Assembly (NCBI RefSeq): GCF_964019385.1 | Contig: NC_088643.1 | Location: 1,319,355-1,383,354 of the forward strand | Length of the DNA stretch: 64,000 nucleotides | Direction: 5' to 3' | From: Sycon ciliatum | Taxonomy: Eukaryota; Porifera; Calcarea; Leucosolenida; Sycettidae | Shown here: piece after piece, positions 40,625-51,422 of the stretch | Layout of the letters: every line of letters begins with the position of its first letter | How positions within the stretch are numbered: the stretch's first letter is position 1 | Made by a program: the position numbers and the translations under genes | Notes under the pieces: model-generated | The model's database searches: none | What the model was told of the DNA's origin: nothing | The model's input: only the letters and a program-made list of their open reading frames with translations

Positions 40625-42793
40625 TCAAAAACGATCCGGGGCTCTGACTACGCGCCCAGAACGCGTTATCTCCTGCTGCCGTGGTGGTGGTAACGGTGCT
40701 GACGGTTCATACGCTGGCTGCTGAGGGACGATAGCAGGTTGAGCGGTATCTGCAAGCCCAGGAGCCACGTCCTGTGACGATACTTCTAACGGCACTAACC
40801 TTTGGATCGGCCTCAACAGGGTACTGGTACTCAACTTAACCTTGGCAACACGACGCTTACCATCTCGACCAGGGAACAACTCGATGATCCGTCCCAAACG
40901 CCAGAACTGTTTGCGCTTGGTATCATCGAGAACAAAGACAACATCACCCACAGCTAAAGGGCGCGACATGGTCTGTTGGTGTTTGTTCAGCTGACTTAGG
41001 TACTCCACCTCCCAACGATTCTTGACATGCTCCAGTGTCCGACTGAGGTAACGCAATCTCGATGACATCTGCGCAGCGTCCAGGGTACCTGCTGGCTTCT
41101 CTGACGACATCCAGATGTCACCCATCATCATTGCAGGGGTTACTGGTGGCTCATCCAGGCTATCAGACACATAAGTTAGCGGACGGCTATTCACCACTGC
41201 TTCAACCTCATACAAGAGGGTCTCAAGCTCCTGGACCTTCAGAAACGCTGTTCCCATTACCTTTTTCAAGGCACTCTTTACTGTACCAACCATTCGCTCA
41301 TAGAAGCCTCCATGCCATGGTGCAGCTGGAGGATTGAACATCCATGGCACACCCAGTTTGTCAGATGCCGCCTTGAACGTTGTAGCGTTGTCAGACCTGA
41401 TCCGAGACGGCAAACTACGTCTCGCGACAAACTTCCGAAATGCCATCAAGAATGACTCGGTACTTAAACTATCGACCACCTCCAAGTGAACTGCTCTGGT
41501 GGTGGCACACACAAACAATGCTATCCATACCTTCGGAGATGACTCACCACGGCGCACGTACAACGGACCAGCATAGTCGATGCCGGTAGTTGCGAAAGGC
41601 CTCTCGTGAACAACTCGGTCTTCCGGCAACGGCGGGCAGACTTCTGAGGCAGCCTTAGCCTTGTAGCGGCGGCATGTAACACATCGCTGAGTAATGTTGC
41701 GTAGCGCCCGTCGACCACCGATAATCCAGAATTTCTGACGGATGAACGACAAGACTCCTTCTACACCTTGGTGCATCCTTTCAACATGCATTTTCTCCAA
41801 CAGCAACTCGGTCAGATGATGTTTGCCTAACAGGACTGGGTGCTTGGCTCCATACGCCAACTCGCTGTGCTGAAGTCGTCCCCCGGCTCTGAGCACTCCA
41901 TGCTCATCCAGAAACGGTGCAAGCTGATACACCTTCGACCCAGGCTTCACTGGTTGACCTTGCTTGATCAGCTCAAGATCCTCAGCGAAACATGCGGCTT
42001 GAACGATGCGGTACAATACGTTGTCTGCTGCAAAATAGAGTTCAGCACGAGGCTCAGTGTGCTTCCACTGCAACATCCGAGTCACCATGCCCTGTGCCCT
42101 CGACCATTTACTGAATCGGAGCCACCATTCCTTATCAGATTCTCGACTACAGGTGGTGGCTGACACTCGTACCTCTACACTGGACTCATCTGTAGCTGCG
42201 GTTGAGGATGCGGTGGGCCAGTCATTGGGCTCCGTGATCCAGGTTGGTCCGCCCCTCCAGAACGGACTACGGATCTGCTGTGCACTACTCCCACGCGACG
42301 GTAAATCTGCTGGGTTGTGAAGGCCCGGGCAATGGTTCCACACAATGCCGACCTTCTTCGATATCTCTTGGACTTGACTGACGCGGTTAGCCACAAATGT
42401 TTTCCATTTGTACGATGGATTACTGATCCAATGAACGGTAGTGAGACTGTCAGTCCAGCCATAGACTTGCGTGACGGTCACACGCAGCTCCTTCACCACA
42501 AACTCAGCGTAGCGAGCCGCTAGACATACTGCTTGTAACTCAAGGCGGGCTAACGTGGGCGGAGACACAGGTGCCACTTTGGCCTTGGCAAATACCAAGT
42601 GCGACTGTCCATTGACGACGGCATACAAACAACATCCAAACGCTTTCTCACTGGCATCGGCGAAGGCATGAAGCGCAATCGGCGTGTCAAGATTGCAGCA
42701 AATCCAACGTGGTATGTCAATGCTCACCACTTCGGCCAACTCTCCCCACCATTGCGCACATGCGGCTGCGATGCCATCAGGCAACATATCATC
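40625..42793 (-). CDS. BEL/Pao Pol, C-terminal part (RNase H, integrase) after in-frame TAG
   Basis: Same frame as the upstream part, reopening at DDMLPDGIAAAC. RNase H (HAFADASEKAFG; WTDSLTTVHWI), integrase with HHCC-like KFWIIGGRRALR...CVTCRRY, and D-D-E at GIDYAGPLY, RSDNATTFK and GGFYERMVG. The C-terminal DUF5641-type region follows (VGDVVFVLDD, RWEVEYLSQL). Intact to its stop. Alone it would not be made without readthrough. Confidence 0.92.
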   Translation of the reverse strand, partial: DDMLPDGIAAACAQWWGELAEVVSIDIPRWICCNLDTPIALHAFADASEKAFGCCLYAVVNGQSHLVFAKAKVAPVSPPTLARLELQAVCLAARYAEFVVKELRVTVTQVYGWTDSLTTVHWISNPSYKWKTFVANRVSQVQEISKKVGIVWNHCPGLHNPADLPSRGSSAQQIRSPFWRGGPTWITEPNDWPTASSTAATDESSVEVRVSATTCSRESDKEWWLRFSKWSRAQGMVTRMLQWKHTEPRAELYFAADNVLYRIVQAACFAEDLELIKQGQPVKPGSKVYQLAPFLDEHGVLRAGGRLQHSELAYGAKHPVLLGKHHLTELLLEKMHVERMHQGVEGVLSFIRQKFWIIGGRRALRNITQRCVTCRRYKAKAASEVCPPLPEDRVVHERPFATTGIDYAGPLYVRRGESSPKVWIALFVCATTRAVHLEVVDSLSTESFLMAFRKFVARRSLPSRIRSDNATTFKAASDKLGVPWMFNPPAAPWHGGFYERMVGTVKSALKKVMGTAFLKVQELETLLYEVEAVVNSRPLTYVSDSLDEPPVTPAMMMGDIWMSSEKPAGTLDAAQMSSRLRYLSRTLEHVKNRWEVEYLSQLNKHQQTMSRPLAVGDVVFVLDDTKRKQFWRLGRIIELFPGRDGKRRVAKVKLSTSTLLRPIQRLVPLEVSSQDVAPGLADTAQPAIVPQQPAYEPSAPLPPPRQQEITRSGRVVRAPDRF

Positions 42794-45541
42794 CTAGTCG
42801 CCTCCGACTTTCCAGGCTTGCTGTAGCAGTATCTTTCCCGGCACAACTGCCGGTGCTGCTAGACCTAGCGGATCAAACACTGACGCAACACACTTGAGGA
42901 GGGATCGCCGGGTCCAAACAGACGGCCTATCGGACTCGCCTAGCGCTGCTATGCTGAGCAAGTCATCACTGGTTTTCCATTTCAGACCGAGAACTTTATC
43001 TCCGGCCTCTGGATCGCACGGGATTTCGTTGCCTCGCCACTTGCGTAACTCCATGCCAGCATCCGTAAGCACACGCACGCTGAACTCTTGCATCTCCTTA
43101 GCTTCCGAGGCATTTGAGACACTAGAGACCAAATCGTCAACGTAGAAACTCGTGAGCAAGAGATCAATACGATCTCGCTCTTTGGGTGCAGACAACGCCC
43201 GTAGCTCCTTCAAGTGATGCTGAATCACCGCAGTAAGCATGTATGGCGAGCAGTTTACGCCAAATGGCAGTTTCGTTAGCCTCCAGGTTAACAGTTCATC
43301 GCTGTCGCTTCGACCGGGCCACAAGAAACGCAGGTACGGACGGTCTTCGGGATTAACCGCGACCATGAAGAAAGCCTTGCGGATGTCCGCTTGCAGCGCG
43401 CTCTTATATTCACGGAACCGTAATAGCATACCTGCGAGACTCGGCAATAGCGACGGTCCAGGGTCAACCATGTCGTTCAACGACTTGCCATCTGGAGCCG
43501 TCGCCGAGGCATTGAACACCACTCTTAACTTCGTGGTTGCAGCGTGCTCGCGGAATACACCATGATGCGGTACATAGTACCCGGCATCGCTCTCACATGG
43601 CTCCAGCTCAATTGCTCCAAGCTCACGGTACTCCCTGATCAGCACATCATCATAGAGCGCACGCTTCCCACTCCTCTTCAGCTTTTCAAGAAGCCGCGTT
43701 GCGATGACTCTAGCTTGAGTAAAGTTATCCGTTGGGCGACGCTCATTTCGCCACAAGAGACCCACTTGGTACCCGCTGCCCTGGCGACATAGCGGGAACG
43801 ATGGCAGGTGCTGATGTTGTTCTGGAGGTTCATCCAACTGCCATAGTTGTTCAATGTGGGCTGTGACACATGACACGGTCACCGGCTGACTGTTTCGACT
43901 TGGTGCAGACGCTGGACCAGATAATACATTACCGATCTCTGTGTTCCACACCGTCTCACCATTAACTTCCTTCTTGCTGTGCAGTACCGCGTTGATATAG
44001 TCTGCACCAATCAGCATATGTATTTCGTCTGATGTCCCTTGTTGAGGCTTGTCACTCAGCTCTACTCCCCAACTGTGCCACTGCGCAATGGTCTGCGGAC
44101 TGGCGCACTTCAGGTCCAGCTCAAGCGTTGGTTTCACGAACGCGCGTACCCGAATGCTAGCGGAGCTACCCTGGATCGTGATGGCGTACTTATCCATGCG
44201 CTGTTGGGTTGGTTCCGCGCCGAACGGCTTCACCTCTACATTTTCAACCCCAACGTGTTCTGCATCGATTGCTGACACCAACGCTGCAGTCACGAATGAC
44301 GCCTCAGCACCCGAGTCCAGGAACACTCGAACCTTCGCGTTTCGAGTTCTTCCCTCAACTCGTGCCACTCCGGTCATCAGCCGCACACTTGGCGAGTGTA
44401 GACAGCACGACCCAACATTCTTCTCCGTAACTATCTCAGTCGGTTTCTCCCGGCTGTAACCTGCTCTATCCAACACATCATGTATTAGCAGGTGGTGTTT
44501 CCTCTGGCATTTCGTGCATCTCGAGCCTGACCGACATTCTCTGGCCATATGGCCATACTTAAGGCAGTTCCAGCAGAGTCTCTCTCGCTGCAGAAAACCC
44601 TTTCTCTCTTCCTGTGGCAGCGACTTTAGCTGCTTCTCTGCATCTGCGACCGATATCGCCATGCACTGTGCCGACGCCGTGGGCCTTGGCACGGATCGTT
44701 CTACTGGCTTCCTGGCAGTATCACCCTGTCGTCCGTGCGCGACCTGGTAAGACGCGCCGTGCTCCTGTACCTGGCGCAGTGACATCCCGTAGCACTGCCG
44801 TTCGACCAGGTACGTCTTCATCTCAGGTCCGCATTGCTCCAAGATTACCTGCTTTGCCATTGCTTGCAGCACCGGGGCCATTTTACCTATATCGGCGCTA
44901 TACTTGGTGCCCACCTCGCCATCTTCTGTCATAGCGAGTGTGGCCCACACCTCTACCTCTCGGCAAACACGGACAACGTATTGATGAAACGACTCATCTG
45001 ACCGCTGCTTGCCTGTCAGCAATGTCTTCCACGCTTTATCCGGAGTCTTTCCGAGCGAGGCAAGCAACTCTCGCTTTGCTTCCTCGTAATTGTTGCATCC
45101 AATACATATCCTCTCCGCTTTGCTACCCGCTAGCGCGATGCGCAGTCGCAGCAGCCATTCGCTTTCTTCGAACTCGTTCTTGGAACAGATGTCCTCGAAC
45201 AGGTCAAGATAACGCTCCAATGGCTGCGTTCCATCATATGAGGGGATTTTCATCACCGGTTGACGCCCACCGCTGTGACTGGGAGATTCCTCTGTACCTC
45301 CCATCGCGGCTTTACCCTCACCCTCCTGCGCATTGGCGATGCGCTCGTTAATCTCCTTTAGTGTTTTGGCAAACTCGGTGCGGAGCGCCTCCTCTCGCCG
45401 TCTGGCACTGCGCTCCTCACGCTCCGCGTACTGTTGGAGCCTCTGCTCCACATGTACCTTCAACAACTCGCCTTCTAATCCTAACCGCTCTCCATTGTCG
45501 ATAAAGCTGGCTTCCAAATTGTTCCATAGTTCCTCTGCCAT
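42794..45541 (-). CDS. BEL/Pao Gag-Pol, N-terminal part (gag, protease, RT)
   Basis: Starts at MAEELWNNLEAS; the frame is open into the LTR. A gag region with coiled coil (about 30-75), CCHC knuckle CWNCLKYGHMAREC (about 323), a second cysteine/histidine motif, protease VFLDSGAEAS (about 404), RT with ALQADIRKAFFMV, KLPFGVNCSP and FYVDDLVSS (about 797). It ends QQAWKVGGD and then TAG (42794-42796). BEL relatives have Trp at this place (DWDD), so TGG-to-TAG is the likely change; the next codons continue in the same frame. Confidence 0.92.
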   Translation of the reverse strand: MAEELWNNLEASFIDNGERLGLEGELLKVHVEQRLQQYAEREERSARRREEALRTEFAKTLKEINERIANAQEGEGKAAMGGTEESPSHSGGRQPVMKIPSYDGTQPLERYLDLFEDICSKNEFEESEWLLRLRIALAGSKAERICIGCNNYEEAKRELLASLGKTPDKAWKTLLTGKQRSDESFHQYVVRVCREVEVWATLAMTEDGEVGTKYSADIGKMAPVLQAMAKQVILEQCGPEMKTYLVERQCYGMSLRQVQEHGASYQVAHGRQGDTARKPVERSVPRPTASAQCMAISVADAEKQLKSLPQEERKGFLQRERLCWNCLKYGHMARECRSGSRCTKCQRKHHLLIHDVLDRAGYSREKPTEIVTEKNVGSCCLHSPSVRLMTGVARVEGRTRNAKVRVFLDSGAEASFVTAALVSAIDAEHVGVENVEVKPFGAEPTQQRMDKYAITIQGSSASIRVRAFVKPTLELDLKCASPQTIAQWHSWGVELSDKPQQGTSDEIHMLIGADYINAVLHSKKEVNGETVWNTEIGNVLSGPASAPSRNSQPVTVSCVTAHIEQLWQLDEPPEQHQHLPSFPLCRQGSGYQVGLLWRNERRPTDNFTQARVIATRLLEKLKRSGKRALYDDVLIREYRELGAIELEPCESDAGYYVPHHGVFREHAATTKLRVVFNASATAPDGKSLNDMVDPGPSLLPSLAGMLLRFREYKSALQADIRKAFFMVAVNPEDRPYLRFLWPGRSDSDELLTWRLTKLPFGVNCSPYMLTAVIQHHLKELRALSAPKERDRIDLLLTSFYVDDLVSSVSNASEAKEMQEFSVRVLTDAGMELRKWRGNEIPCDPEAGDKVLGLKWKTSDDLLSIAALGESDRPSVWTRRSLLKCVASVFDPLGLAAPAVVPGKILLQQAWKVGGD

Positions 45542-45571
45542 GCTCGCTCCTATCCTGGCGTGGTCGCCAAA

Positions 45572-45913
45572 TGTTATGAACCCTCTAAGATTCTCTAAAT
45601 TGTCAGGATCGTACGACCACACGGCACGAGGACGACTGTTTTCCTTTACACAGTATATTTCACTTCATCTGATAATTAAACAATGAACACTAATAACACC
45701 AGCTATTTATAGCATGCAAAAAACAGCGTACATGCAAAACATAAGCAGATAAAACTGGACATAACAGCGTATACAGCAAAATGCACACAACGCATATAGC
45801 GTATGCCATGCAGCAACATCAGCGGTACGGCGGAGTCGAAATACAACATTTCAACGAATACAATGCCATAAGCGCGAAGGCCTTTCCCAATTGAGAACTG
45901 GTGGTTTACAACA
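45572..45913 (-). repeat. 5' LTR of BEL/Pao element
   Basis: 342 bp, identical by eye to 40235-40576. Confidence 0.93.
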
Positions 45914-45956
45914 TAATGTTTAATCTTGCCCGTAAAAGAGGCTGTTTTTGATGTAA

Positions 45957-46362
45957 AAAAAAAAAGCCACCAAGGCCGCATGCACCTGGCCACGACAAAC
46001 GTACGCAAAAGCCAAATCACCGTAGAGAGGAGACATCGCGGTACACAGCACCGAAAACACCCAAGAGTGCACCTGGACTCGTAGGACGACCCCGCGTGAC
46101 GGTGTACTACATTGGAAATGTTGACCCGGACTGCGATGCGGATTCAATAGCTGAACACTGCAAGGCACAATGCGTATCTGTAGTACAAAGCGTCGTGTAC
46201 ACCTCCGTCCACTTTAAAACAGCCTCTGCTCGTATTACAGTCTTGGTCACGGACGCCAAGAAGGTCGCGGAAGAATCGTTCTGCCCTGATGAAGTTGGCC
46301 GTACTGTAAGAGAGTGGCGATTTGGTACAGAGGCCTGGGCTCTCAAACCCGTTAAAGCATAA
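45957..46362 (+). pseudogene. LINE ORF1 (5'-truncated)
   Basis: Read in the frame of VTVYYIGNVDPDCDADSIAE, which is open back to the A-run at 45956-45966 (KKPPRPHAPGHDKR). The end (AITEHCKAQ-like helix, REWRFGTEAWALKPVKA) fits the RNA-binding C-terminus of CR1/L2-type ORF1 proteins. The N-terminus is missing. Its TAA overlaps the ORF2 ATG. Confidence 0.65.
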
Positions 46363-46364
46363 TG
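46360..46364 (+). promoter_or_regulatory. UAAUG stop-start overlap between LINE ORF1 and ORF2
   Basis: The ORF1 stop TAA and the ORF2 ATG share one base. UAAUG coupling by termination-reinitiation is known for non-LTR elements (SART1), so ORF2 is probably made this way. Confidence 0.75.
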
Positions 46365-49091
46365 GCTCAAACCACTGACCCACTCCCCTTGAACCCGCAT
46401 GCTCCAGCCTTTACACCATCGTCTCCTCTTCAACCGTCGGCCCCCGTAAGCTGTTCATATACCCACATAAAGGTTGGCCACATAAATATTTGCAGCCTTA
46501 GACACAAAACACACATTATTGCTAAGTTAATAGACCAACATGCCCTGGATCTTCTGGCAGTTACTGAAACGTGGCTTGACTCCAGCATCTCGGACAACGA
46601 GGTCTCGGTGCCGGGAGCAATTCTTTTCCGTCGTGATCGGCCGTGCGCTGAGGGCTGCTCATGCTTGTCCTCCTGCAGCCCCTGCAGGAAAGGAGGGGGA
46701 ATTTGCATGTACGTGAACGACCAAGTTAATGTGACTCCTGTCTTGACCCACTCGCATGCCAGTCTAGAATTGATGTGGCTCAGAACCGGCACAGTCAATG
46801 ATGGTGTTTTGTTCGGTTGCATATATCGGCCCCCATCCGAGCCAGTGGAGTACTGGACTCGCCTTGCCACAACCACAGAACAACTGGACAGCGAACATGT
46901 TGTATTATTAGGCGACGTCAATGTAGACTTCCTGCATCAGGCATCCAGCGTTTTCCAACACCTCAAGAACACACTTTTACTCCCGTGCGGGATGGCCAAC
47001 AAAGTCCAGGACGCAACCAGAATCACTGCCTCGACACGCACGTCGATTGACTGCATACTGACGAACATAGACCTCGTCACGTCAGCATCCGTTATAGACT
47101 GTGAGTTCTCAGACCATCGCCTGGTCCTCAGTACTGTCCCATTGCCCACAGCGGGCACACGGAACTCCGACACCGATGGTCAGCAACCAAGCAGACAACG
47201 AAGAGACTACTACCGAGGCTTCGACGCAGACCGCTTCTGCGGTATGTTGTTGTCTTCCAATCTTCATCACTTTGCAACCACTGACACTGACCTGATGTTA
47301 GACGAATGGGCCGAGAAATTTAATACTGCACTTGATATTGCAGCGCCTTATGTGCCCAGGAAGCGACCGAAGCGGAATCGGAAGACTTGCCCTTTCATGA
47401 CCAAGGCTCTTCTTGACTTGATCAGGGAACGCAAATCAGCCTTCAAGAAGTTAAAAGCAGCCAACTTTCGTGACATGGTCATAATGGCGCAGTTCAAGAG
47501 ATTACGTAGTCAGTCCAACAAATTGTACCGTCATCTTCAGAATCGTTACTTTGCGGATCGGTGCAGGACGTATGAACGGGAACCTCGACAGTTCTGGAAA
47601 ATATTGAACACGATCACAAAGCGTACGCCACAGAGGCAAACAGTTACTATCCCAACTGAGAGACTAAACGATTACTTCCACGCTATTGTCACCAATAATC
47701 ATGCTACCTATGATCTGCCAATGGGTCCGGCTAACTCTACGGACCTCAGCACGTTCGAGGCGGTAACTGTCTCAGAAGTGAAAAGGCTAATCAGTGCCCT
47801 CCAGAGCCGCAAAGATCCTGGCCCGGACGGAATTATGCCTTTTTTGCTAAAGGTATCGAAAGACGTAGTCGCCCTTTCACTTACCATTTTGTACAACACT
47901 TCCCTCTCTTCTGGACACTTTCCATCCCGGTTCAAAATTGCCCACATCACCCCGATATTGAAGTCAAAACAAGGCCCCCGTAATTGCCCTTCCAATCACC
48001 GCACGGTGTCTCTAACATCTATTCTCGCCAAACTCCTTGAGCAGCTCGTGTTCTCTCGTCTCCAGGTGTTTTTCCAAGAACGTTGCCCATTCCATGAAGA
48101 TCAATTTGGTTTCCGGAAGCACCGGTCGACCGAGCAACTCCCCACGAAGGTAACGAATGATTGGCTGCTAGCCCGCGAAGCGGGTCTGCATACAGCTGTT
48201 GTTTGCGTTGACCTGAAGAAGGCGTTTGATACCGTGCAACACCAGCAACTTCTCATCGCAATCGCGGCCGTGGGTATTTCTGGCAGAGCGCTGGATCGGT
48301 TGCAGTCATACCTCCGTGGACGGCAGCAGCGCGTGGTTACCTGCATCGGAACGTCTCCTCTGGTACCAGTTACTAGTGGCGTACCTCAAGGCACCATTCT
48401 GGGCCCTGTGCTCTTCAATTTATATGTGCGGAAGCTGCCGCTCACAGCTGATGCTCTTTCCTGCAAGCTGCCGATGTTCGCGGATGACATGACGCTGTAT
48501 GCCAGTAGAAGGTCGCCAAATGAAGCTGTCGGTGCCATCAACAAGGTACTTTCAGTGCTTGCTCTAGATCTTGCGGACCTAGGGTTGTCAGTCAACTCTG
48601 CCAAAACTGTCGCCATGTTCATTTCCAAACTCCCCCTGCACCTGTCTGTTCCTGTGATACTCAACGATCAGGTATTGACCCGCGTTACCAGCACCCGAAT
48701 CCTGGGGGTCATCATTGATGACCGCCTAACGTGGTCGCCTCACATTGACTTTGTAATTCGCAAGACATGTGCTAAGATTGGCGCTCTTCGTCGGTCCTTT
48801 CGGCAATTGAGCAGGAAGGCCAGGAGGCAATTTATTGTATCAGTCATTCTACCTGATCTTTTGTACTGTTGTTCGTGTTTTGTAACGAAGCTGTCCGCTA
48901 AGGACCGCCAAAGGCTCTCTACTGTGTTCCGCCGTGCTGTGCGAGCTGCCTGTGGTGCTAAGTCACAGGACGACATCACGCCATTATTGACCACATTGGC
49001 GATTTATCCATTTGAACACTATAATTACTCAATCTGCGGACAGAACTGTTTCGTCCTTTGTGGACTCGTCAGCGCAGCACAGAGGAAATGA
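46362..49091 (+). pseudogene. CR1/L2-like LINE ORF2 (endonuclease-RT), interrupted near its end
   Basis: About 884 native residues. An APE-type endonuclease comes first: GHINICSLRHK, LLAVTETWLD, CIYRPPS, LLGDVNVDF, SDHRLV. RT follows: AHITPILKSK, SNHRTVSLTSILAKLLEQLV, DQFGFRKHRST, VCVDLKKAFDTV, GVPQGTILGPVLF, FADDMTLYAS. Then the RT thumb. At 49014 a retrozyme insertion replaces the tail; the last 25 or so residues to the stop at 49091 are retrozyme-encoded. Endonuclease and RT motifs themselves look intact. Confidence 0.92.
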
Positions 49092-49261
49092 GGCCGAACC
49101 TGATAGCATTGGAAATAAAAATTTCCAATCAGGCCCGAACGTACCTTGCCAGAGTGCTCAAACTGACAAGTCAGTGAGCTCTGCATAACGCAAACAGCAA
49201 AGGCACTACCCCACGCAAGAGTGCTCAACTGCTACAAGAGCAGGAGCGAACACTATAATTA
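49014..49261 (-). mobile_element. Hammerhead retrozyme, single unit, in LINE ORF2
   Basis: Insertion 49028-49247 (220 bp) between 14-bp duplications gaacactataatta (49014-49027, 49248-49261). It holds one canonical hammerhead on the minus strand, and agagtgctcaa boxes at about 49151 and 49219, as in the retrozyme at 26065. Sequence otherwise differs, so it is a second family. Confidence 0.9.
49034..49078 (-). ncRNA. Hammerhead ribozyme, type I (retrozyme 2)
   Basis: Minus strand: stem I CUGCG/CGCAG, core CUGACGA, stem II GUCC/GGAC with loop ACAAA, core GAAA, stem III ACAG-UU-CUGU, cleavage site GUC. Compared with 26084-26131 the stem I and II bases have changed on both sides with pairing kept (GGCC/GGCC to GUCC/GGAC). 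Confidence 0.94.
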
Positions 49262-49378
49262 TGATTCTCAACTTTGCCCAGTTTATTCATAGAAATCATG
49301 TCATCATCTCACTGCCTACCCTAACGAAATTGTTTCCACCGATCACAACAGGCCTTAGAACTAGAAGCCACTCTAATA
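49262..49378 (+). pseudogene. LINE ORF2 tail piece between insertions
   Basis: In one frame reads ILNFAQFIHRNHVIISLPTL and LRTRSHSN, the usual tail of CR1/L2 ORF2, one frame off the main ORF2, so a frameshift lies near 49010. Confidence 0.6.
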
Positions 49379-49856
49379 GGCCTTGACAGATTATGCTAGC
49401 ATAATGTTTCGCATAATTCCTACCAAAACCGAATAATCGCATAATTCGAGGCAAATTGCATACGAATCGCATAAAATTGGAATAATCCGCCTGTTCACAT
49501 CAAATTCCATACAGTTGTACATGTTCTACAAGTACAAGTACATGTAGATGCACCAGGAAGGTGTAGGTTTACGACTCCCTTGATAACATGTCCAGTCCAC
49601 TACAATCAGTGACGGTCGTAGCTAGGTCGGACGGTGCGTTGACCCCGTTGAACTTTCGCTACTACAGTACAACGCCCTCTACAAAAAAATAACCTGTTAT
49701 TTTGAACAGAACCATCATACATTAGCAGCATATGTGAGAATAATGCGGCATAATAATTATGATAACTTTTAGCATAAAAATAGCATAATTCTGCAATTTT
49801 TTCAGCAATGCGAAAAGCATAATTTCACGAAAATATTAGCATAATCTGTCAAGGCC
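49379..49856. mobile_element. 478-bp TA-flanked MITE
   Basis: Inverse ends GGCCTTGACAGATTATGCTA, flanked by TA (49377-49378, 49857-49858). Interior rich in gcataat words, similar in style to 31184-31809 but with different ends. Confidence 0.86.
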
Positions 49857-49858
49857 TA

Positions 49859-50280
49859 CAATCTAATGCTTCCATTGCCATATCTAAGCACCGGACAACT
49901 GATGGAGTAAATTCTTTTTCTAATCGTGCCGCAATTTTCTTTAATACACTACCTGCCGAGTGGCGCAGACACCACCGTACCTCTACATTTGCAAACCAAC
50001 TCAGGGATCTTTTTAAAGACCCAGTGGCGTTTAAGAAGTATTTTGACCTTCTTTTTGGAATCTGTTGAGTTTCTCGATGATCTTGATAGTTCTTGTACTA
50101 AGATTGAAGTTGACTTGGTGTTTGATTACTTTACTGCTTGATGTCTGAATTCCAATTTTTTCTATTTTTTTCTTTTCTTTTCCTTTCCTTTCCACTTATC
50201 CCGTTATCGGCCCTCTTAAGAGTTGTGTGTATCACTGTTGAGGCATCCGATGGTAAATAAAATAAATACTACTACTACTA
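49859..50280 (+). pseudogene. LINE ORF2 C-terminal end and 3' UTR
   Basis: Reads KHRTTDGVNSFSNRAAIFF, NTLPAEWRRHHRT and a stop near 50068; then a pyrimidine-rich UTR ending tccgatggtaaataaaataa and (TAC)n at about 50263-50280. The last 110 bp is the sequence found antisense in the D-E introns of the HAT array. Confidence 0.75.
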
Positions 50281-50344
50281 AGGCCAAACGGGCAATGGTG
50301 CCCAATTCTATGGAAGCGAATTTCAAATGGGAGAGAGCAACGGG

Positions 50345-50388
<44 letters not shown>

Positions 50389-51008
50389 AGGGAGGGAGGG
50401 AGATGATAAGCAATTTTGCAGCGTCAACAGAGCGATTTTGCAGTATCAATAGAGCGATCCAAGCACATTTCAAGCCGTCTTACTCACAGCAAGGTGATGT
50501 AACCAGTGAAACTGACTGATTTGGCTACTGGGGGCGGGGTTACAACTGGTGGCGAAGTAAAAGTCACCCCTGCATACGACAAGAGTGGGTTGCTATGCAC
50601 CCACATACTGAGGCAATAGCAAAGTCACACCTTAGTGGATCCAAAATAGAAATCTGATGTCAACTTAGTACTCCCTGGCCGTTTTGACGTCATCACTTTC
50701 AAGCCCTATTATCTGCGAAAGGTGGCTGCGACTTTAGGGCTGAATTTCCACCTTTTACAGAAATTTTCAGCCGATTCTGCCCGCGGAACCTCGCGTGGCG
50801 ATTGTAGTGTGGAACAGAGGGGCTTCGCGTCAGCATGCGTTTCTGACTCACGCAACGCGGACGCGAGCCGCAGTGGAACCCGGCCCTTAGTTAGTGCCCA
50901 GGTGTACAGCGAAAGACTTGCTGCTCCCTAAGCTGGCTGGGTGAGGGCCCTGGTGCGGATGAGGTTGTGAATCCATGGCCGCCAGACTTGTACTAAGTTG
51001 TAGGTAAC
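50281..51008 (+). repeat. Spacer with (GA)n tract
   Basis: A GA repeat lies at 50347-50402. The phrase catcactttcaagccctatta (about 50692) is the inverse of cttgaaagtg at about 32440, suggesting ends of an unrecognised dispersed element. No gene seen. Confidence 0.5.
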
Positions 51009-51422
51009 CAGTGCCTGCTCCAGCGCCGGGTGAGCCGGGTAATCCACCGGGTTGGGTGGCGCTTGGACCCGGTTGAAAATATTATAGTACCGGGTCACCT
51101 GTAACCCGGTTGGTACTTTACACTTTAGAACTTTGAAAGGACTGACCACATGGCTTGTATGTGTCAGATACTTCTTCTTCTTTCGTAATTTTCTAATTCC
51201 TGCCCTCTCTTTTCTAAATGCGGCTTATCCATTCGCCTTTATGTCATTGGACCTAGTTCCCGTTTATTGTCCGAATTAAAATAAACCAACCGACCAGTTA
51301 AAGCATGTGCCTCGGCTGGTGAGACAGCGCCAGGTACATGTGTACCCGGTTACGACCCGGTTGAAATGGTTGCGCCAGGTACACGTGTACCCGGCTGTCC
51401 TACAATCCTAGAGCAGACACTG
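51009..51422. mobile_element. 414-bp MITE, second copy of the CAGTG family
   Basis: Ends CAGTGCCTGCTC and GAGCAGACACTG; target duplication gtaac (51004-51008, 51423-51427). Shares most of its length with 29722-30113, with a short gain near 51075. Confidence 0.88.

Larger units (their letters stand above)
40235..45913 (-). mobile_element. BEL/Pao LTR retrotransposon
   Basis: LTRs of 342 bp (40235-40576, 45572-45913; TG...CA) look identical by eye. Target duplication taat (40231-40234, 45914-45917). Primer site TGGCGACCACGCC right after the 5' LTR (minus strand, about 45569), purine tract GGTGGGGAGAA before the 3' LTR. One long gag-pol frame is interrupted by a single TAG. Very recent. Confidence 0.95.

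Noticed and set aside
40625-45541. Treating the two BEL frames as two separate genes
   Set aside because: They are in the same frame with only TAG, GAT, GAT between them and together form one gag-pol; the second ATG is incidental.
46284-46310. CTGATGA word as a hammerhead core
   Set aside because: No GAAA at the needed place and no flanking stems.
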